Of a stretch of DNA of 64,000 bases, positions 25,774 to 35,716 are shown in pieces (positions within the stretch are counted from its first letter, which is position 1; each line of letters starts with the position of its first letter). The notes below the pieces were generated by a model. That model searched no databases. It saw nothing but the letters and a program-made list of their open reading frames with translations, and was not told the origin of the DNA. The stretch lies in assembly GCF_002214625.1 (NCBI RefSeq), contig NZ_CP015994.1, forward strand, positions 310,001 through 374,000, read 5' to 3'. Made by a program: the position numbers and the translations under genes. The DNA is from Anaplasma ovis str. Haibei (GTDB lineage Bacteria > Pseudomonadota > Alphaproteobacteria > Rickettsiales > Anaplasmataceae).

Positions 25774-28233
25774 ATGGTTAAGGTAGGCGACAATACGGAA
25801 TATACTCCCATAATCAGGCAGTATAAGTCACTCAAGGACCAGTATGAGGGGTGTTTGCTGTTTTACAGACTTGGAGACTTTTACGAGCTTTTCTTCGACG
25901 ATGCCATTGTTGTGTCCCGGGCTTTGGATATCGTTTTGACCAAAAGAGGCCCGGGCACTCCGATGTGTGGTGTGCCCACGCATAGCGCGGATAGCTACCT
26001 TGGCAAGTTGATAAAACTTGGCCACAAGGTTGCTATATGTGAGCAGCTCGAAACTGTGGAGGAAGCTCGTAAGAGGGGGTACCGGGCTCTGGTTAAACGA
26101 GATGTAGTAAGGATAGTAACACCTGGCACTCTACTTGAAGATGGGTTGCTGGAGGCTAGTGAGAACAACTACCTTGCGTGCCTGTCGAATGTTGGAGATA
26201 ACTACGGCGTGGCGTGGATGGACCTATCTGCTGGAATATTCAACGTGCGCTCAAGCAGGTTGGAGAACCTCGATAGTGAGATACAACGCATACGCCCGAG
26301 AGAGTTACTGATCTCCGATCGGCTAAAAGAGCAGGGGGAGATTGAGCTAATTTTGCGCAGACATCGGTGTGCAGTTACCAGCCACAGCGAAAGTTTTTTC
26401 GACGTTAAAAGGGCGGAAAAGGTTTTATGTGGGATATACGGTGTGAATACCCTGCGGGGATTGGGCAATTTTACAGATGTGGAGGTGTCTGCGTGTGGCT
26501 CCCTGGTTGAGTACGTGCGTACAACGCAGAAGAACAATCTTCCGAAATTGTGCTACCCAAAGGTGTGTGACAACAAGAGCTGTGTACTCATCGATGGTGG
26601 GGCACTGCGGAACCTTGAGTTGTTTTGTACCCAATCTGGGGAAAAGGAGGGATCTTTAATATCCGTTATAGATAAAACTGTGACTGCGCTGGGAAGTAGG
26701 CTCTTGAAGCGGCATCTATCATTTCCGTCTTCTTGCCCTCACGTAATAAGTAGCAGGCAGGATGCCGTGGAGTTTTTTGTGGAAAATCGGAATGTGTGCG
26801 AGAACATCAGGGATATTATGCGTGGGATTCCCGATGTGGAGCGAATTCTGACTAGAGTCAAGATGCTAAGATGTTCACCGAGAGATGTGTGCATGTTAGG
26901 AAAGGCTCTTGCGGGGATTCTTCGCCTGCGGCAGGCCATGCTGGTAGTGGACAATCCAATGTTGGTCAGGATTGTTGGTGAGTTTGGTGAGCATGAGAAG
27001 TTGCTGAAGTTAATCAGTGGCACCATACTCGAGAATAATGTGTCACATGCCAGAGATGGGGGGTTTATCAATCCTATGTGCAATGCGCGTCTAGCCACAG
27101 TTGTGCGTATTGAAAGTGAGAGCGATAAACTCATGCAGAACCTGCGTGATAAGTACCGTAAACTCACTGGTATAGGTAGCCTCAAGATTGCATTCAACAG
27201 CGTGCTTGGGTATTACATAGAAACCCCCGCTTCGTATAAACTTAAAGATGCAATCTTTATACACAGACAAAGCCTGGCACATACGATGCGCCATACCACC
27301 GCGGAGCTGAGGGAACTCGAAGAGACGATCACCGCTGCCAAAAGTGAGATTATAGAGCTTGAGGCTCAGATTTTTCGCGGGCTTTGCCTGCGAATTTTAG
27401 AGGAGGCGCAGAGTATTGAACTCGCGGCCAATGCGGTTGCGGAGTTGGATGTTTTAGTTTCACTTGCCAGGTTGGCAGTGGAAAACAAATATGTCAGACC
27501 CATTGTTGATGATAGCAGAGAATTTGCAGTAAAAGGGGGGCGTCATCCCGTAGTTGAGATGGGCGTGCGGTTCATTGCTAATGATGTCAATCTCTCGGAA
27601 AATAATAAAATGTGGCTCATTACAGGGCCGAACATGGCTGGTAAGAGCACTTTTCTCAGGCAAAATGCACTGATAGCGATTTTGGCACATATTGGGTCGT
27701 TCGTGCCGGCAGAGAGCGCGCATATAGGGGTTATAGATAAAATTTTCAGCAGGGTAGGCGCATCGGACAACATAGCATTGGGGTATTCCACATTTATGGT
27801 AGAAATGGCTGAAACTGCGGCGATTCTAAACCAAGCAACTGATAGGTCTTTGGTGATTCTGGACGAGGTTGGTAGAGGTACGGGAATTCACGATGGATTT
27901 TCCATTGCTCTTGCGGTCATAGAGCATATTCACGATGTCACTAGAAGCAGGGCTATCTGTGCTACGCATTACCATGAGTTACCAAAGTTTAGTTCCTATC
28001 TGAAGAATGTGCAGTGCTTTTACATGAAGATAGAAGAGTGGCAGGGCCAGGTTGTATTTCTGCATGAGCTGGTAACGGGGGTCTCCGGCAAGTCTTATGG
28101 GATATACGTTGCGGAGCTTGCTGGGTTTCCCAAAAACGTTCTGGAGAGGGCCAGATTTTTCATGGAAGAACTCGGTGAAAGCGGTGGTCCAAACTTGAAT
28201 CCTGCGAGCCCTATGGAGCGCACCAACAGCTAA
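25774..28233 (+). CDS. mutS: DNA mismatch repair protein MutS
   Basis: The 819-residue product is a complete MutS1. The mismatch-binding F-x-E motif is in LLFYRLGDFYELFFDDA (residues ~28-44). The connector, core and clamp domains follow. The C-terminal ATPase has Walker A ITGPNMAGKSTFL, the conserved STFMVEM element, Walker B LVILDEVGRGT and CATHYHEL. MutS recognises base mismatches and small loops and recruits MutL. Small loops in homopolymers such as the G tracts of the downstream MFS genes are its normal substrate. The gene is convergent with nadE. Confidence 0.97.
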   Translation: MVKVGDNTEYTPIIRQYKSLKDQYEGCLLFYRLGDFYELFFDDAIVVSRALDIVLTKRGPGTPMCGVPTHSADSYLGKLIKLGHKVAICEQLETVEEARKRGYRALVKRDVVRIVTPGTLLEDGLLEASENNYLACLSNVGDNYGVAWMDLSAGIFNVRSSRLENLDSEIQRIRPRELLISDRLKEQGEIELILRRHRCAVTSHSESFFDVKRAEKVLCGIYGVNTLRGLGNFTDVEVSACGSLVEYVRTTQKNNLPKLCYPKVCDNKSCVLIDGGALRNLELFCTQSGEKEGSLISVIDKTVTALGSRLLKRHLSFPSSCPHVISSRQDAVEFFVENRNVCENIRDIMRGIPDVERILTRVKMLRCSPRDVCMLGKALAGILRLRQAMLVVDNPMLVRIVGEFGEHEKLLKLISGTILENNVSHARDGGFINPMCNARLATVVRIESESDKLMQNLRDKYRKLTGIGSLKIAFNSVLGYYIETPASYKLKDAIFIHRQSLAHTMRHTTAELRELEETITAAKSEIIELEAQIFRGLCLRILEEAQSIELAANAVAELDVLVSLARLAVENKYVRPIVDDSREFAVKGGRHPVVEMGVRFIANDVNLSENNKMWLITGPNMAGKSTFLRQNALIAILAHIGSFVPAESAHIGVIDKIFSRVGASDNIALGYSTFMVEMAETAAILNQATDRSLVILDEVGRGTGIHDGFSIALAVIEHIHDVTRSRAICATHYHELPKFSSYLKNVQCFYMKIEEWQGQVVFLHELVTGVSGKSYGIYVAELAGFPKNVLERARFFMEELGESGGPNLNPASPMERTNS

Positions 28234-28309
28234 GATTTTGGAAGTAGGGGAACAACGCCGGTTGCGCGCAGTAGTTGGGCCGTTGGCTTGCAGGGGGTTG
28301 CAGGATTTT

Positions 28310-28327
28310 GCGCACCAAGCTGTGCGC
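28310..28327. terminator. Hairpin between convergent mutS and nadE
   Basis: GCGCAC (28310-28315) and GTGCGC (28322-28327) form a GC-rich 6-bp stem with loop CAAGCT in the 131-bp gap between the two convergent stops. Neither strand has a T run after the stem, so it is only a candidate bidirectional terminator. Confidence 0.35.
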
Positions 28328-28364
28328 CCCGCCCACCTTCTTACTGAGGGCAGGGCGTATGCAG

Positions 28365-29903
28365 CTATTTTTTGGATGTGTTTTCGCTATATGGACGGCT
28401 AATTGCTGGTCCACAGGGAACCTGCTGGAGTTTGAAAGATGACTTTTGCACTAGGTTAACGACTGACTCAACCAAATCTCTACTCAGCCCCGAGCGTATG
28501 GCTTCCTCTTGCGTCTGCCCGACATCGACAAGCGCGTGCAACACGCTATCCAGGTCGGAGTATTCGGGCAAAGTATCTTGATCCTTTTGATCTGGCCTCA
28601 ACTCAGCTGAAGGGGCTTTGCGTATTATCTCTTCCGGTATTACATTCATTTTTTGACAAAGACTACCCCGAGGTATGTTGCTGTTCCTCCATTCTGTGAG
28701 TTCGTAAACTCTGGTTTTGTATACGTCTTTGATCGGGGCGAAACCCCCACATGTGTCCCCATATAACGTCATGTATCCCGCTAATGACTCAGACTTGTTT
28801 CCAGTAGCGAGGAGCAGCAATCCCATCTTGTTGCTGGCCGCCATCAGAGACATTCCACGTATTCTGGCCTGCATGTTTTCTTCTGCTACGCCTGATGCGC
28901 GGCTTCCAGGAAGGGCATGTAAGACTTCGAGCGCAGCACTGTATATTCCCTCTATGGACACTACCGCGTGGTTAGCACCAAGGTTCAGCGCGCACTTTTC
29001 GGCATCTTTCACACTTGAAGGAGTAGTATATCTTGTCGGTAGCATGAACGTATGCACATATTGCGGCCCCAATGCATCAGCGGCTATGGCGGCAACCAGT
29101 GCGGAATCTATTCCCCCGGACATACCCAAGGTTACGCCAGCAAACCCGTTCTTGTGCGTATAATCCCTAAGTGCAAGCATGAGGTTTTGGTAGTCCCGCT
29201 CCTCACTTATAGGAGGCTCTCCAATATCGTTACGTGCAACATGAGGATGCATTACATTCTGCTCCTCTGACCAAAGAGCACACAAGCACACCTTTGCATC
29301 ATCACAAACCAAGGATCCTCCGGGGAACACTTGGCTTTCATATCCACCCAGCAAGTTAACATATGCCAATTGAGCTCCGAATTTACCAGACAACTTCATA
29401 CAATATGACAAAACATCTGGCCACCCGTGTATGGATTGCCCCATAAGTATTAACAGATCTACCCCACTTGATATGGTTACGTCCTCTGAATTTCCCTCAA
29501 TCAGTAGAGCGGCTTCTAAACCATTTACACGGAATGTTGTACAGCTTTGAGTGTCACACAAGTATTTGGGTATATGCATCAAGGTTTGCACTGTACCGTT
29601 AGATAGTAGATAAATCACCTCACAAGGTTGAGCATCTTTTTGCTCAACACTACCTATTATGATGCAGGTTTCTTTGTGCAGTGTATGCAGTGCTAAATCT
29701 TCTATATACTTACGACACAGTGCCACAAACTCCCCAAGGAGCACTGGGGCCCTGTCCAGATATCCAGACATGGCACATCTGCTGAGCAGCATAACACTGG
29801 CCCCGCTACTCGAAGCCTTTTCATACCCTGCTAGTATCTTTTCAAAGTTGCCATGCACGTTCTTCGTGTTGTAGTTAAGTTGTGCAATGAAGATATCAGC
29901 CAT
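28365..29903 (-). CDS. nadE: NAD+ synthase, glutamine-dependent type with degenerate glutaminase domain
   Basis: The 512-residue product has the two-domain layout of glutamine-dependent NAD synthetases: an N-terminal nitrilase-like amidase domain (1-260) and a C-terminal synthetase domain with P-loop TLGMSGGIDSALVAAIAADA and LLATGNKSESLAGYMTLYGD. It converts deamido-NAD to NAD. In the amidase domain the usual catalytic residues seem lost: the Glu of PELxLTGY is Arg/Ser in LLSRCAMSGY, the Lys before LPNY is replaced in LMHIPKY, and the Cys of LICED is absent in LLIEGNSED. The scaffold element YVNLLGGYESQVFPGGS is kept. The enzyme may therefore use ammonia. ATG 29903 overlaps the hemB stop by 8 bp. 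Bases 29282-29841 recur at 41542-42101. Confidence 0.92.
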   Translation of the reverse strand: MADIFIAQLNYNTKNVHGNFEKILAGYEKASSSGASVMLLSRCAMSGYLDRAPVLLGEFVALCRKYIEDLALHTLHKETCIIIGSVEQKDAQPCEVIYLLSNGTVQTLMHIPKYLCDTQSCTTFRVNGLEAALLIEGNSEDVTISSGVDLLILMGQSIHGWPDVLSYCMKLSGKFGAQLAYVNLLGGYESQVFPGGSLVCDDAKVCLCALWSEEQNVMHPHVARNDIGEPPISEERDYQNLMLALRDYTHKNGFAGVTLGMSGGIDSALVAAIAADALGPQYVHTFMLPTRYTTPSSVKDAEKCALNLGANHAVVSIEGIYSAALEVLHALPGSRASGVAEENMQARIRGMSLMAASNKMGLLLLATGNKSESLAGYMTLYGDTCGGFAPIKDVYKTRVYELTEWRNSNIPRGSLCQKMNVIPEEIIRKAPSAELRPDQKDQDTLPEYSDLDSVLHALVDVGQTQEEAIRSGLSRDLVESVVNLVQKSSFKLQQVPCGPAISRPYSENTSKK

Positions 29904-30885
29904 ATATCTCATCTAGCATTTTTGCCATTTCTAGCGCGGCATAAGTGATGATGCACCTAGCTCCTGCTCGCCTCATACTGATTAGTGCTTCATACATGCA
30001 TTGGCTGTAGTCCAGCCACCCATTTGCTGATGCAGCCTTAATCATCGCATACTCGCCACCAACCTGATAGGCAAAAACCGGCACCTCAAACGTAGCGCTC
30101 GCTGCTGCAATAACATCCAGATAGAACATACCCGGTTTTATCATTATGATATCGGCACCTTCGTCGACATCAAGACGTGCCTCCAACAGGGCCTCCCTGG
30201 AGTTAGCGACATCCATTTGGTACGTGCTTTTATCCACAGATTGGGACATTGTTCGGGAGCCCACCACTTCGCGAAACGGCTTGTACAGGCATGAACAGAA
30301 CTTCGCGGCGTAAGAGAGTATACAAACATTACTAAAAGCGCAATTATCCAGAAACTCCCTAATGGCGCCGATTCTACCATCCATCATATCTGAAGGGGCG
30401 ACAACATCACAACCTGCAGCTGCAAGTACTGCAGCCTGCTTGCAGAGCGCGGTTATTGTGGCATCGTTATCTACCTCATTACCCACTACTATGCCATCGT
30501 GTCCGGAGGTTGTATAAGGGTCAAGCGCAACGTCTGCTATGACCCCAATCTCCGGCACATGATCTTTTATTTGACGAATAGCGCTGCAGACTAGATTGTT
30601 TGGATTATACGCTTCTTCCGCATTGGTAGACTTCTTGCACCCCGATGGAAACAAGATAACAGCATTGATGCCCATTGTCAGGGCTTCGCGCGCCAGGTGT
30701 GCCGCACCCTTAACGGACATATGCCGCATACAGTCCAGACCCTCTACAGGGATACTCTCTACGTCATGCTCATGGACAAATATCGGCAATATCAGGTTGC
30801 CAGCACAAAGTGCAGTTTCCCGTACAATATTGCGCATCCAGGCGTGAGCGCGCCTGCGCCGCATTCTTGTGCTTGGAAACTGCAT
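29896..30885 (-). CDS. hemB: Delta-aminolevulinic acid dehydratase (porphobilinogen synthase)
   Basis: A 329-residue HemB, which condenses two 5-aminolevulinate molecules to porphobilinogen in heme synthesis. Landmarks are NLILPIFVHE, the metal/substrate region VIADVALDPYTTSGHDG, VAPSDMMDGRIGAIR, the first active-site lysine region AAKFCSCLYKPFRE and the Schiff-base lysine in ADIIMIKPGMFYLD. The DPYTTSGHDG element, without a cysteine cluster, indicates the Mg-type rather than Zn-type enzyme. The stop overlaps the nadE start, so the two are probably cotranscribed. Confidence 0.96.
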   Translation of the reverse strand: MQFPSTRMRRRRAHAWMRNIVRETALCAGNLILPIFVHEHDVESIPVEGLDCMRHMSVKGAAHLAREALTMGINAVILFPSGCKKSTNAEEAYNPNNLVCSAIRQIKDHVPEIGVIADVALDPYTTSGHDGIVVGNEVDNDATITALCKQAAVLAAAGCDVVAPSDMMDGRIGAIREFLDNCAFSNVCILSYAAKFCSCLYKPFREVVGSRTMSQSVDKSTYQMDVANSREALLEARLDVDEGADIIMIKPGMFYLDVIAAASATFEVPVFAYQVGGEYAMIKAASANGWLDYSQCMYEALISMRRAGARCIITYAALEMAKMLDEIYG

Positions 30886-30924
30886 TTGAAACCCGTCCTG
30901 CTCTTGGGAGAGAGTTTACTTCCT

Positions 30925-30953
30925 TTGACTATGTGCATCAACCAATTTATACC
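30925..30953 (+). promoter_or_regulatory. Candidate sigma-70 promoter upstream of the PBP gene
   Basis: TTGACT (30925-30930), a 17-bp spacer and TATACC (30948-30953) give a good sigma-70-type match 136 bp before the PBP start, in the hemB-PBP gap. The sequence ACGGCCATGG occurs twice further downstream (near 30985 and 31006) in the leader. Not tested; single-site recognition only. Confidence 0.4.
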
Positions 30954-31088
30954 CCAAAATGTGCCCCACGCAGTTTTGCGGTGACGGCCATGGAAGCAGC
31001 GCACAACGGCCATGGCAACAGTGAGGTAAAAAAGTGAACGACTATAAAGACTTACGCACATAGACTATTGTAATTCTAAAATTAGTTG

Positions 31089-32732
31089 ATGCGGTCAAGC
31101 GTAGCGTCTAACCTTCGAAGGTTCTTAGTTGGGAAGTTCGACGTGGACCACGTGGAGCAAATTTTTGACCGCTTTGAGTTGCGGAATGAAACCCTTCGTA
31201 GAAGTAAACGGCGGCTTGTATGCGCCGCGATCCCTTTTGTGGCCTTTTTTATTATCATAACATTCAGGCTGATAACGCTCACAGCTGTGCCACACGAGGA
31301 GATTAAAACCGCGGTGAGCAATGATGCACAGCCTAAAGGCCGGTTCGCTATACTAGATCGCAATGGTGAAATACTTGCGACAGATATAGCCACAGTGTCG
31401 CTTTCTGCCGATACGACTGTGATGTCAAATCCTGAATTGGTGATAGAAAAAGTGTCAACCATCCTGCACGATGATGATAAACGCATACGCAGGCTATTAT
31501 CACCAAAGAAGAAGTTTATTTGGATTAAGCGTGACATAACTCCTGCGGAAGCGGCAGAGATCAAAGAGGTGCGGCTGAAGGGGCTACACTTAACACAGGA
31601 AGTCAAGCGCGTGTATCCACACAACAACTTGCTTTCTCATATACTAGGCTACGTTGACCCCGATGGTAAGGGGATTTCAGGTGTAGAGAGATACGCAGAT
31701 ATTTTTGGTGTTCAAGGTGACGTCAAGCTGTCGGTGGACATTAGAGTGCAGAACATTGTAAGAGAAGAAATACTGCACCAAATGGAAAAATATGACGCTG
31801 CGGCTGGGGTTGGGATTGTAATGGATGTTAGGAACGGTGAAATCCTTGCCGCAGTGAGTTTGCCGGATTTTGACCTTAATAACCGCTCACAAGCTGCAAA
31901 CTATCAGAAGTTTAACCGCGTGACTCTAGGCGTGTATGAAATGGGTTCTGTGTTTAAGTTGTTCACGGTAGCAAGCGCTATAGATTCTGGCAAAGTCTCA
32001 GTCGAGGATACGTACGATGTCTCGCAGCCTTTTGTTATTGGTAGGTACAAGGTTAACGACATGTACAAGTCGCGTAGCCCGGTACTGAGTGTGAGGGATA
32101 TTTTTGCGCAGTCTTCCAATGTAGGTATGGCGAAAATCGCCATGGATCTGGGCAAAGATATTCAGCTGGAGTACTTTGAGAGGATGGATTTGCTCTCAGA
32201 TTTGGGTCTGGAGATTCCGGAGAGGGGGTTTCCAATTTTTCCCAGAGAATGGGGTAACAGCACCGTTGCTACGGCCTCGTACGGGTACGGAGTTGCGGTT
32301 ACCCCGGTGCATGTCGTGCAGGCTGCGGCCGGGCTCGTAAACGACGGCATCATGCATGACGCTACGCTTATTTTTGGCAAGGAGACGGAGGGTAGGAGAG
32401 TAGTGAGTAGCGAGACGTCGCGCAAAGTTAGGCAGCTACTGAGATTTGCGGTTGAGCGAGGAACTGGCAAGCGGGCAAACGTTAAGGGATATTCGGTTGG
32501 GGGTAAAACGGGATCTGCGGAGAAAGTCATAGATGGTAGGTATCGCAAGGATGCAAACTTGGCATCATTTTTGGGCATATTTCCCATTTCTGAGCCAAAA
32601 TATGCAGTTATGGTGATGATTGACGAACCCAAGGGCTCGAAAATTACGGGTGGCGTCGTGTCCGCGCCAGTCGTAGGGAGAATAATAGGTAGGATAGCCC
32701 CCATACTAAGCATAGCTCCAGTGGCTGAGTAG
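31089..32732 (+). CDS. ftsI: Penicillin-binding protein, FtsI/PBP2 (class B transpeptidase)
   Basis: The 547-residue product has a cytoplasmic N-terminus, one membrane anchor (VCAAIPFVAFFIIITFRLITL, residues ~40-60), a PBP dimerisation domain (GRFAILDRNGEILATDIATV) and a C-terminal transpeptidase with all three motifs: SxxK in GSVFKLFT, SxN in QSSNVGMA and KTG in GGKTGSAEK. Class B enzymes of this type crosslink septal peptidoglycan. Intact catalytic motifs show that at least part of peptidoglycan synthesis is retained, which fits dapA in the same window. ATG 31089 is used; a TTG lies just in front. Confidence 0.9.
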   Translation: MRSSVASNLRRFLVGKFDVDHVEQIFDRFELRNETLRRSKRRLVCAAIPFVAFFIIITFRLITLTAVPHEEIKTAVSNDAQPKGRFAILDRNGEILATDIATVSLSADTTVMSNPELVIEKVSTILHDDDKRIRRLLSPKKKFIWIKRDITPAEAAEIKEVRLKGLHLTQEVKRVYPHNNLLSHILGYVDPDGKGISGVERYADIFGVQGDVKLSVDIRVQNIVREEILHQMEKYDAAAGVGIVMDVRNGEILAAVSLPDFDLNNRSQAANYQKFNRVTLGVYEMGSVFKLFTVASAIDSGKVSVEDTYDVSQPFVIGRYKVNDMYKSRSPVLSVRDIFAQSSNVGMAKIAMDLGKDIQLEYFERMDLLSDLGLEIPERGFPIFPREWGNSTVATASYGYGVAVTPVHVVQAAAGLVNDGIMHDATLIFGKETEGRRVVSSETSRKVRQLLRFAVERGTGKRANVKGYSVGGKTGSAEKVIDGRYRKDANLASFLGIFPISEPKYAVMVMIDEPKGSKITGGVVSAPVVGRIIGRIAPILSIAPVAE

Positions 32733-32788
32733 ACGGTGCTATTTTGCTGTGCGCAAACATTGTACCCCGGGGTGGTCTAGCGTAATAT

Positions 32789-35611
32789 GTGTGCTACGGT
32801 GTGTTTGTGACACTCAAATTTATGAATGCCAAGGTATTTACGGTGCACTGCAGCGAATCGTTTGTAGAAACGGTTTCGCACTATGCAATCTCGCATAAGG
32901 CAGATTTAGTGATAGTGCCGAGTATAACAGACGCGCAATCGTTCAGCCACGAAGTGTCTAAACTTGCGATACATGGCGCTGGTCCCGAAGTTCTGGCATT
33001 TACGAGCATTAGTGGATGTGCTTCCACTGCCTATGATACCGCTATGGGTGCGGCAGGGCAGCTTTTATTGCTAGCTCAGTTTGTGGAGCAGTGGAACGTC
33101 ATCCACCGTGCAGATTACCCGCTGCAGCTAGCCAATGAGCTGTCAGTCCTTTTAGATGAGCTGCACGTGAATTGTGTGGAGCCAAACGTGCCGCAAGGTC
33201 CCAACAGAGAGGAGTTCTTTGGGCATGGGCGCGTTATTGATCTTCTGTGCGATTTGGTGCCATGGTGGGAGCGAGAGTGCAAAAACCGCGCCATAGCTCC
33301 GCCAGGATATGGTATTAGCTCATTGGTAGAGAGTTTAGCGCGATCTGGTAAGAAAGTTATAGTAGCAGGAGTTTTGTTTGGCAAGGTGTTTACACGCTTT
33401 CTCCGGCTACTTATGCGCAGTGTTTCCGATGCCATAATTGTGCTGCCGTATGTTGATCTTGGGCTGTCTGTTGATGAATGGCGAGCTCTGAACAGTAGGC
33501 ACTATCAGTATTATCTCATGCAATTGTTGCGGGATCTTGGTGTGGACAGAAATGAGGTAAAGAATCTGGGTCGCACCAAGGCGAATTACGTGGTTGAACG
33601 ATTGTTCAATTTTGAACTAGCCAGCTACATGGCCGTGAATAATGGAACCGAGAGTACGGAGGGCATTGAGCTTGTTGTGTGTTCATCTGAAGCTGAGGAA
33701 GCTGTTAAAGTTGTGGAAATTCTGAAATTATGCGGAGCAGAGATAAATTGTGGCGTGCAGGCCAACTCTTCCTATATGGGTGAACGGGCTGCAAGTGTAA
33801 AGCCCACTCAAACAGTTATTAGCGTTGATAAAGACGCGATTAGATCTCTAGACGGGAAGCACATTACGTTTATCGGGAGTGACTCGCTTGCTGCTAGGGT
33901 GGATGCGCTGTCACGCGTTGGTATGAATTATTGCGATTATGATGAGATAATTTCCACGCTGATACTGTGTTCAATTGAGGTAGTGATTTCGTCTGGAAAT
34001 GCAGTACAGCTGTTGTGTATGCTTAAGCATGCTCTGGTAAGATTTGGATACGACGCTGATGAATATCACAAGCTGCTGACCGAGTTTGAAACCGGAGTGA
34101 TCAGAGAGCACTCAGCCACAGGTTTTGAGGCCATAGGTAGCGTTATAAAAGAAGACTTCCAGCAGTTAGAAGAGTTTTGGTGCAAAATTATTGGTGCAAT
34201 ATCACCGATGATTGCCGTGTGTGGAGGCTCTACCATTGCTGAAGTGGCCGCTGCGCATATTCAGTGCCTAAAGAGGCTGATGGGTAAACCCGCCACAAGC
34301 GAGTGCGCACACGCGCTCAATAGGATGACACAATTTTTCTCCTTGTTTGATAACTACTGCACGGGTGCAGGGGTATTTTCTCTTATGAGCTATAAAGAAG
34401 TGTGCACACTGCTAGTGCGTGCCTTTTTTGTGGCAGAGCGCAACAAATTGTTCGAGGTTAATCTCACGACTAGAGATACCGTCATACTTTCGGGGTTTAG
34501 CGAAGCCGAGTTCAAACCCCGCTTCAGCTATCTACTTAACGACTGGGTGCGTGAAAGGCTAAGGTTACCTCTTTTGGAAGAGTATTGTGGACGCATGATG
34601 TACGTGCTATACAGCTTTTTCTATGCCAAAAAGCTTTGGATTACAAAATCCATCAAGAGCTTTGGCGCGGCGGTGGCGGAACCGATTTGGATGCGATATC
34701 TTACGTTTCTACTGAGAGACTGCACCGCACGTTGTGCAACTACCCAAACCGTTAACGGTAGTGTTGCTGCCACCAGCCCATACTGTGCATCATTTCCCAA
34801 TCCAGGGCTGGACATCAGAAGAAAGGCGATGTCCGTACTTACCGCGAAGGCCGTGGATACCTTAATCAACAATCCGTACGTGTTCTACATACGGTATATT
34901 TTAAAAATGTTCCCCATAAAAGCTGTGGATACACAACATCTGGCGCGAGATTTCAATGCAGTTGTGCACCGAATTTTGCGCGAATACCTAGTGAGTGTGA
35001 GAGCAGAGGAGGGTGACTACGATCTTCTCTTAGGGATAGCCAGGCGTCAGTTCGACGTTATTGCCGTCACACACCCATATGCAGATGTGTTATGGTGGCC
35101 CAAATTCAAAGAAATGGCGCATAGCTTTTTTGAAATAGACAGTGAGCGCAGATCCGTAGCCACTTGTATCGAAACGGGAAAAAATTTCGTATGGCATGTG
35201 AGCGAGGGAATGCAAGTAACCACCCGGTGTGATAGGGTAGAACACCTAAGAGACGGCAGTGTCATGGTTGTGTGCCATAAGATTGGCGCCGCCCCCTCTA
35301 AAACTGACATACGATGCGGATTTGCGTCAAGAGCCATAGTAGATGCTGTATGCGTTGCGGAGAGCACCGGAGCGGATATAGTCTCTTTTGCATATTGGAA
35401 AATAACCCCGGGTGCTGTTGAGGTGGTACAGTTAGAGGATTTTGCTGAGGTTGTAACCACTGCAAAGCGGGGTTTTAAGGAGCTCTTATTGCGATATGCA
35501 GAGCAAATGACGCCATTCTCGCCCCGCGATGAAGACTTCTCCGACTTTTCCGCGTATAAGCTGCTGTCGAGGATACGTGGGGGTGTGCTGCACCCAAACG
35601 CAGAGGTGTAA
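32789..35611 (+). CDS. AddB-like double-strand break repair protein with degenerate nuclease motif
   Basis: A 940-residue protein that resembles alphaproteobacterial AddB, the partner of AddA in the RecBCD-like end-resection complex. The N-terminus (AKVFTVHCSESFVETVSHYA) matches the AddB start, the middle is a degenerate helicase-like region without a clear Walker A, and the C-terminal part resembles the PD-(D/E)XK nuclease domain: TTRCDRVEHLRDGSVMVV is the DRID-type strand pair. The following catalytic D-Y-K-T-G is CHKIG here, so one acidic ligand is lacking. The C-terminal cysteines for the Fe-S cluster are not evident. The start is GTG 32789, with GTG 32801/32807 or ATG 32822 as alternatives. 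Assignment rests on pattern resemblance and is moderate. Confidence 0.62.
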   Translation: MCYGVFVTLKFMNAKVFTVHCSESFVETVSHYAISHKADLVIVPSITDAQSFSHEVSKLAIHGAGPEVLAFTSISGCASTAYDTAMGAAGQLLLLAQFVEQWNVIHRADYPLQLANELSVLLDELHVNCVEPNVPQGPNREEFFGHGRVIDLLCDLVPWWERECKNRAIAPPGYGISSLVESLARSGKKVIVAGVLFGKVFTRFLRLLMRSVSDAIIVLPYVDLGLSVDEWRALNSRHYQYYLMQLLRDLGVDRNEVKNLGRTKANYVVERLFNFELASYMAVNNGTESTEGIELVVCSSEAEEAVKVVEILKLCGAEINCGVQANSSYMGERAASVKPTQTVISVDKDAIRSLDGKHITFIGSDSLAARVDALSRVGMNYCDYDEIISTLILCSIEVVISSGNAVQLLCMLKHALVRFGYDADEYHKLLTEFETGVIREHSATGFEAIGSVIKEDFQQLEEFWCKIIGAISPMIAVCGGSTIAEVAAAHIQCLKRLMGKPATSECAHALNRMTQFFSLFDNYCTGAGVFSLMSYKEVCTLLVRAFFVAERNKLFEVNLTTRDTVILSGFSEAEFKPRFSYLLNDWVRERLRLPLLEEYCGRMMYVLYSFFYAKKLWITKSIKSFGAAVAEPIWMRYLTFLLRDCTARCATTQTVNGSVAATSPYCASFPNPGLDIRRKAMSVLTAKAVDTLINNPYVFYIRYILKMFPIKAVDTQHLARDFNAVVHRILREYLVSVRAEEGDYDLLLGIARRQFDVIAVTHPYADVLWWPKFKEMAHSFFEIDSERRSVATCIETGKNFVWHVSEGMQVTTRCDRVEHLRDGSVMVVCHKIGAAPSKTDIRCGFASRAIVDAVCVAESTGADIVSFAYWKITPGAVEVVQLEDFAEVVTTAKRGFKELLLRYAEQMTPFSPRDEDFSDFSAYKLLSRIRGGVLHPNAEV

Positions 35612-35716
35612 ATATCCCCCTGCTGTAGGATATTTGATGTGCCACATCTGCGTGTCCTGCTTGCACACGCCTACCTTCTGTGCTAGCTTGAAGGGTCGCC
35701 GTGTGGTGTGTGGCTT

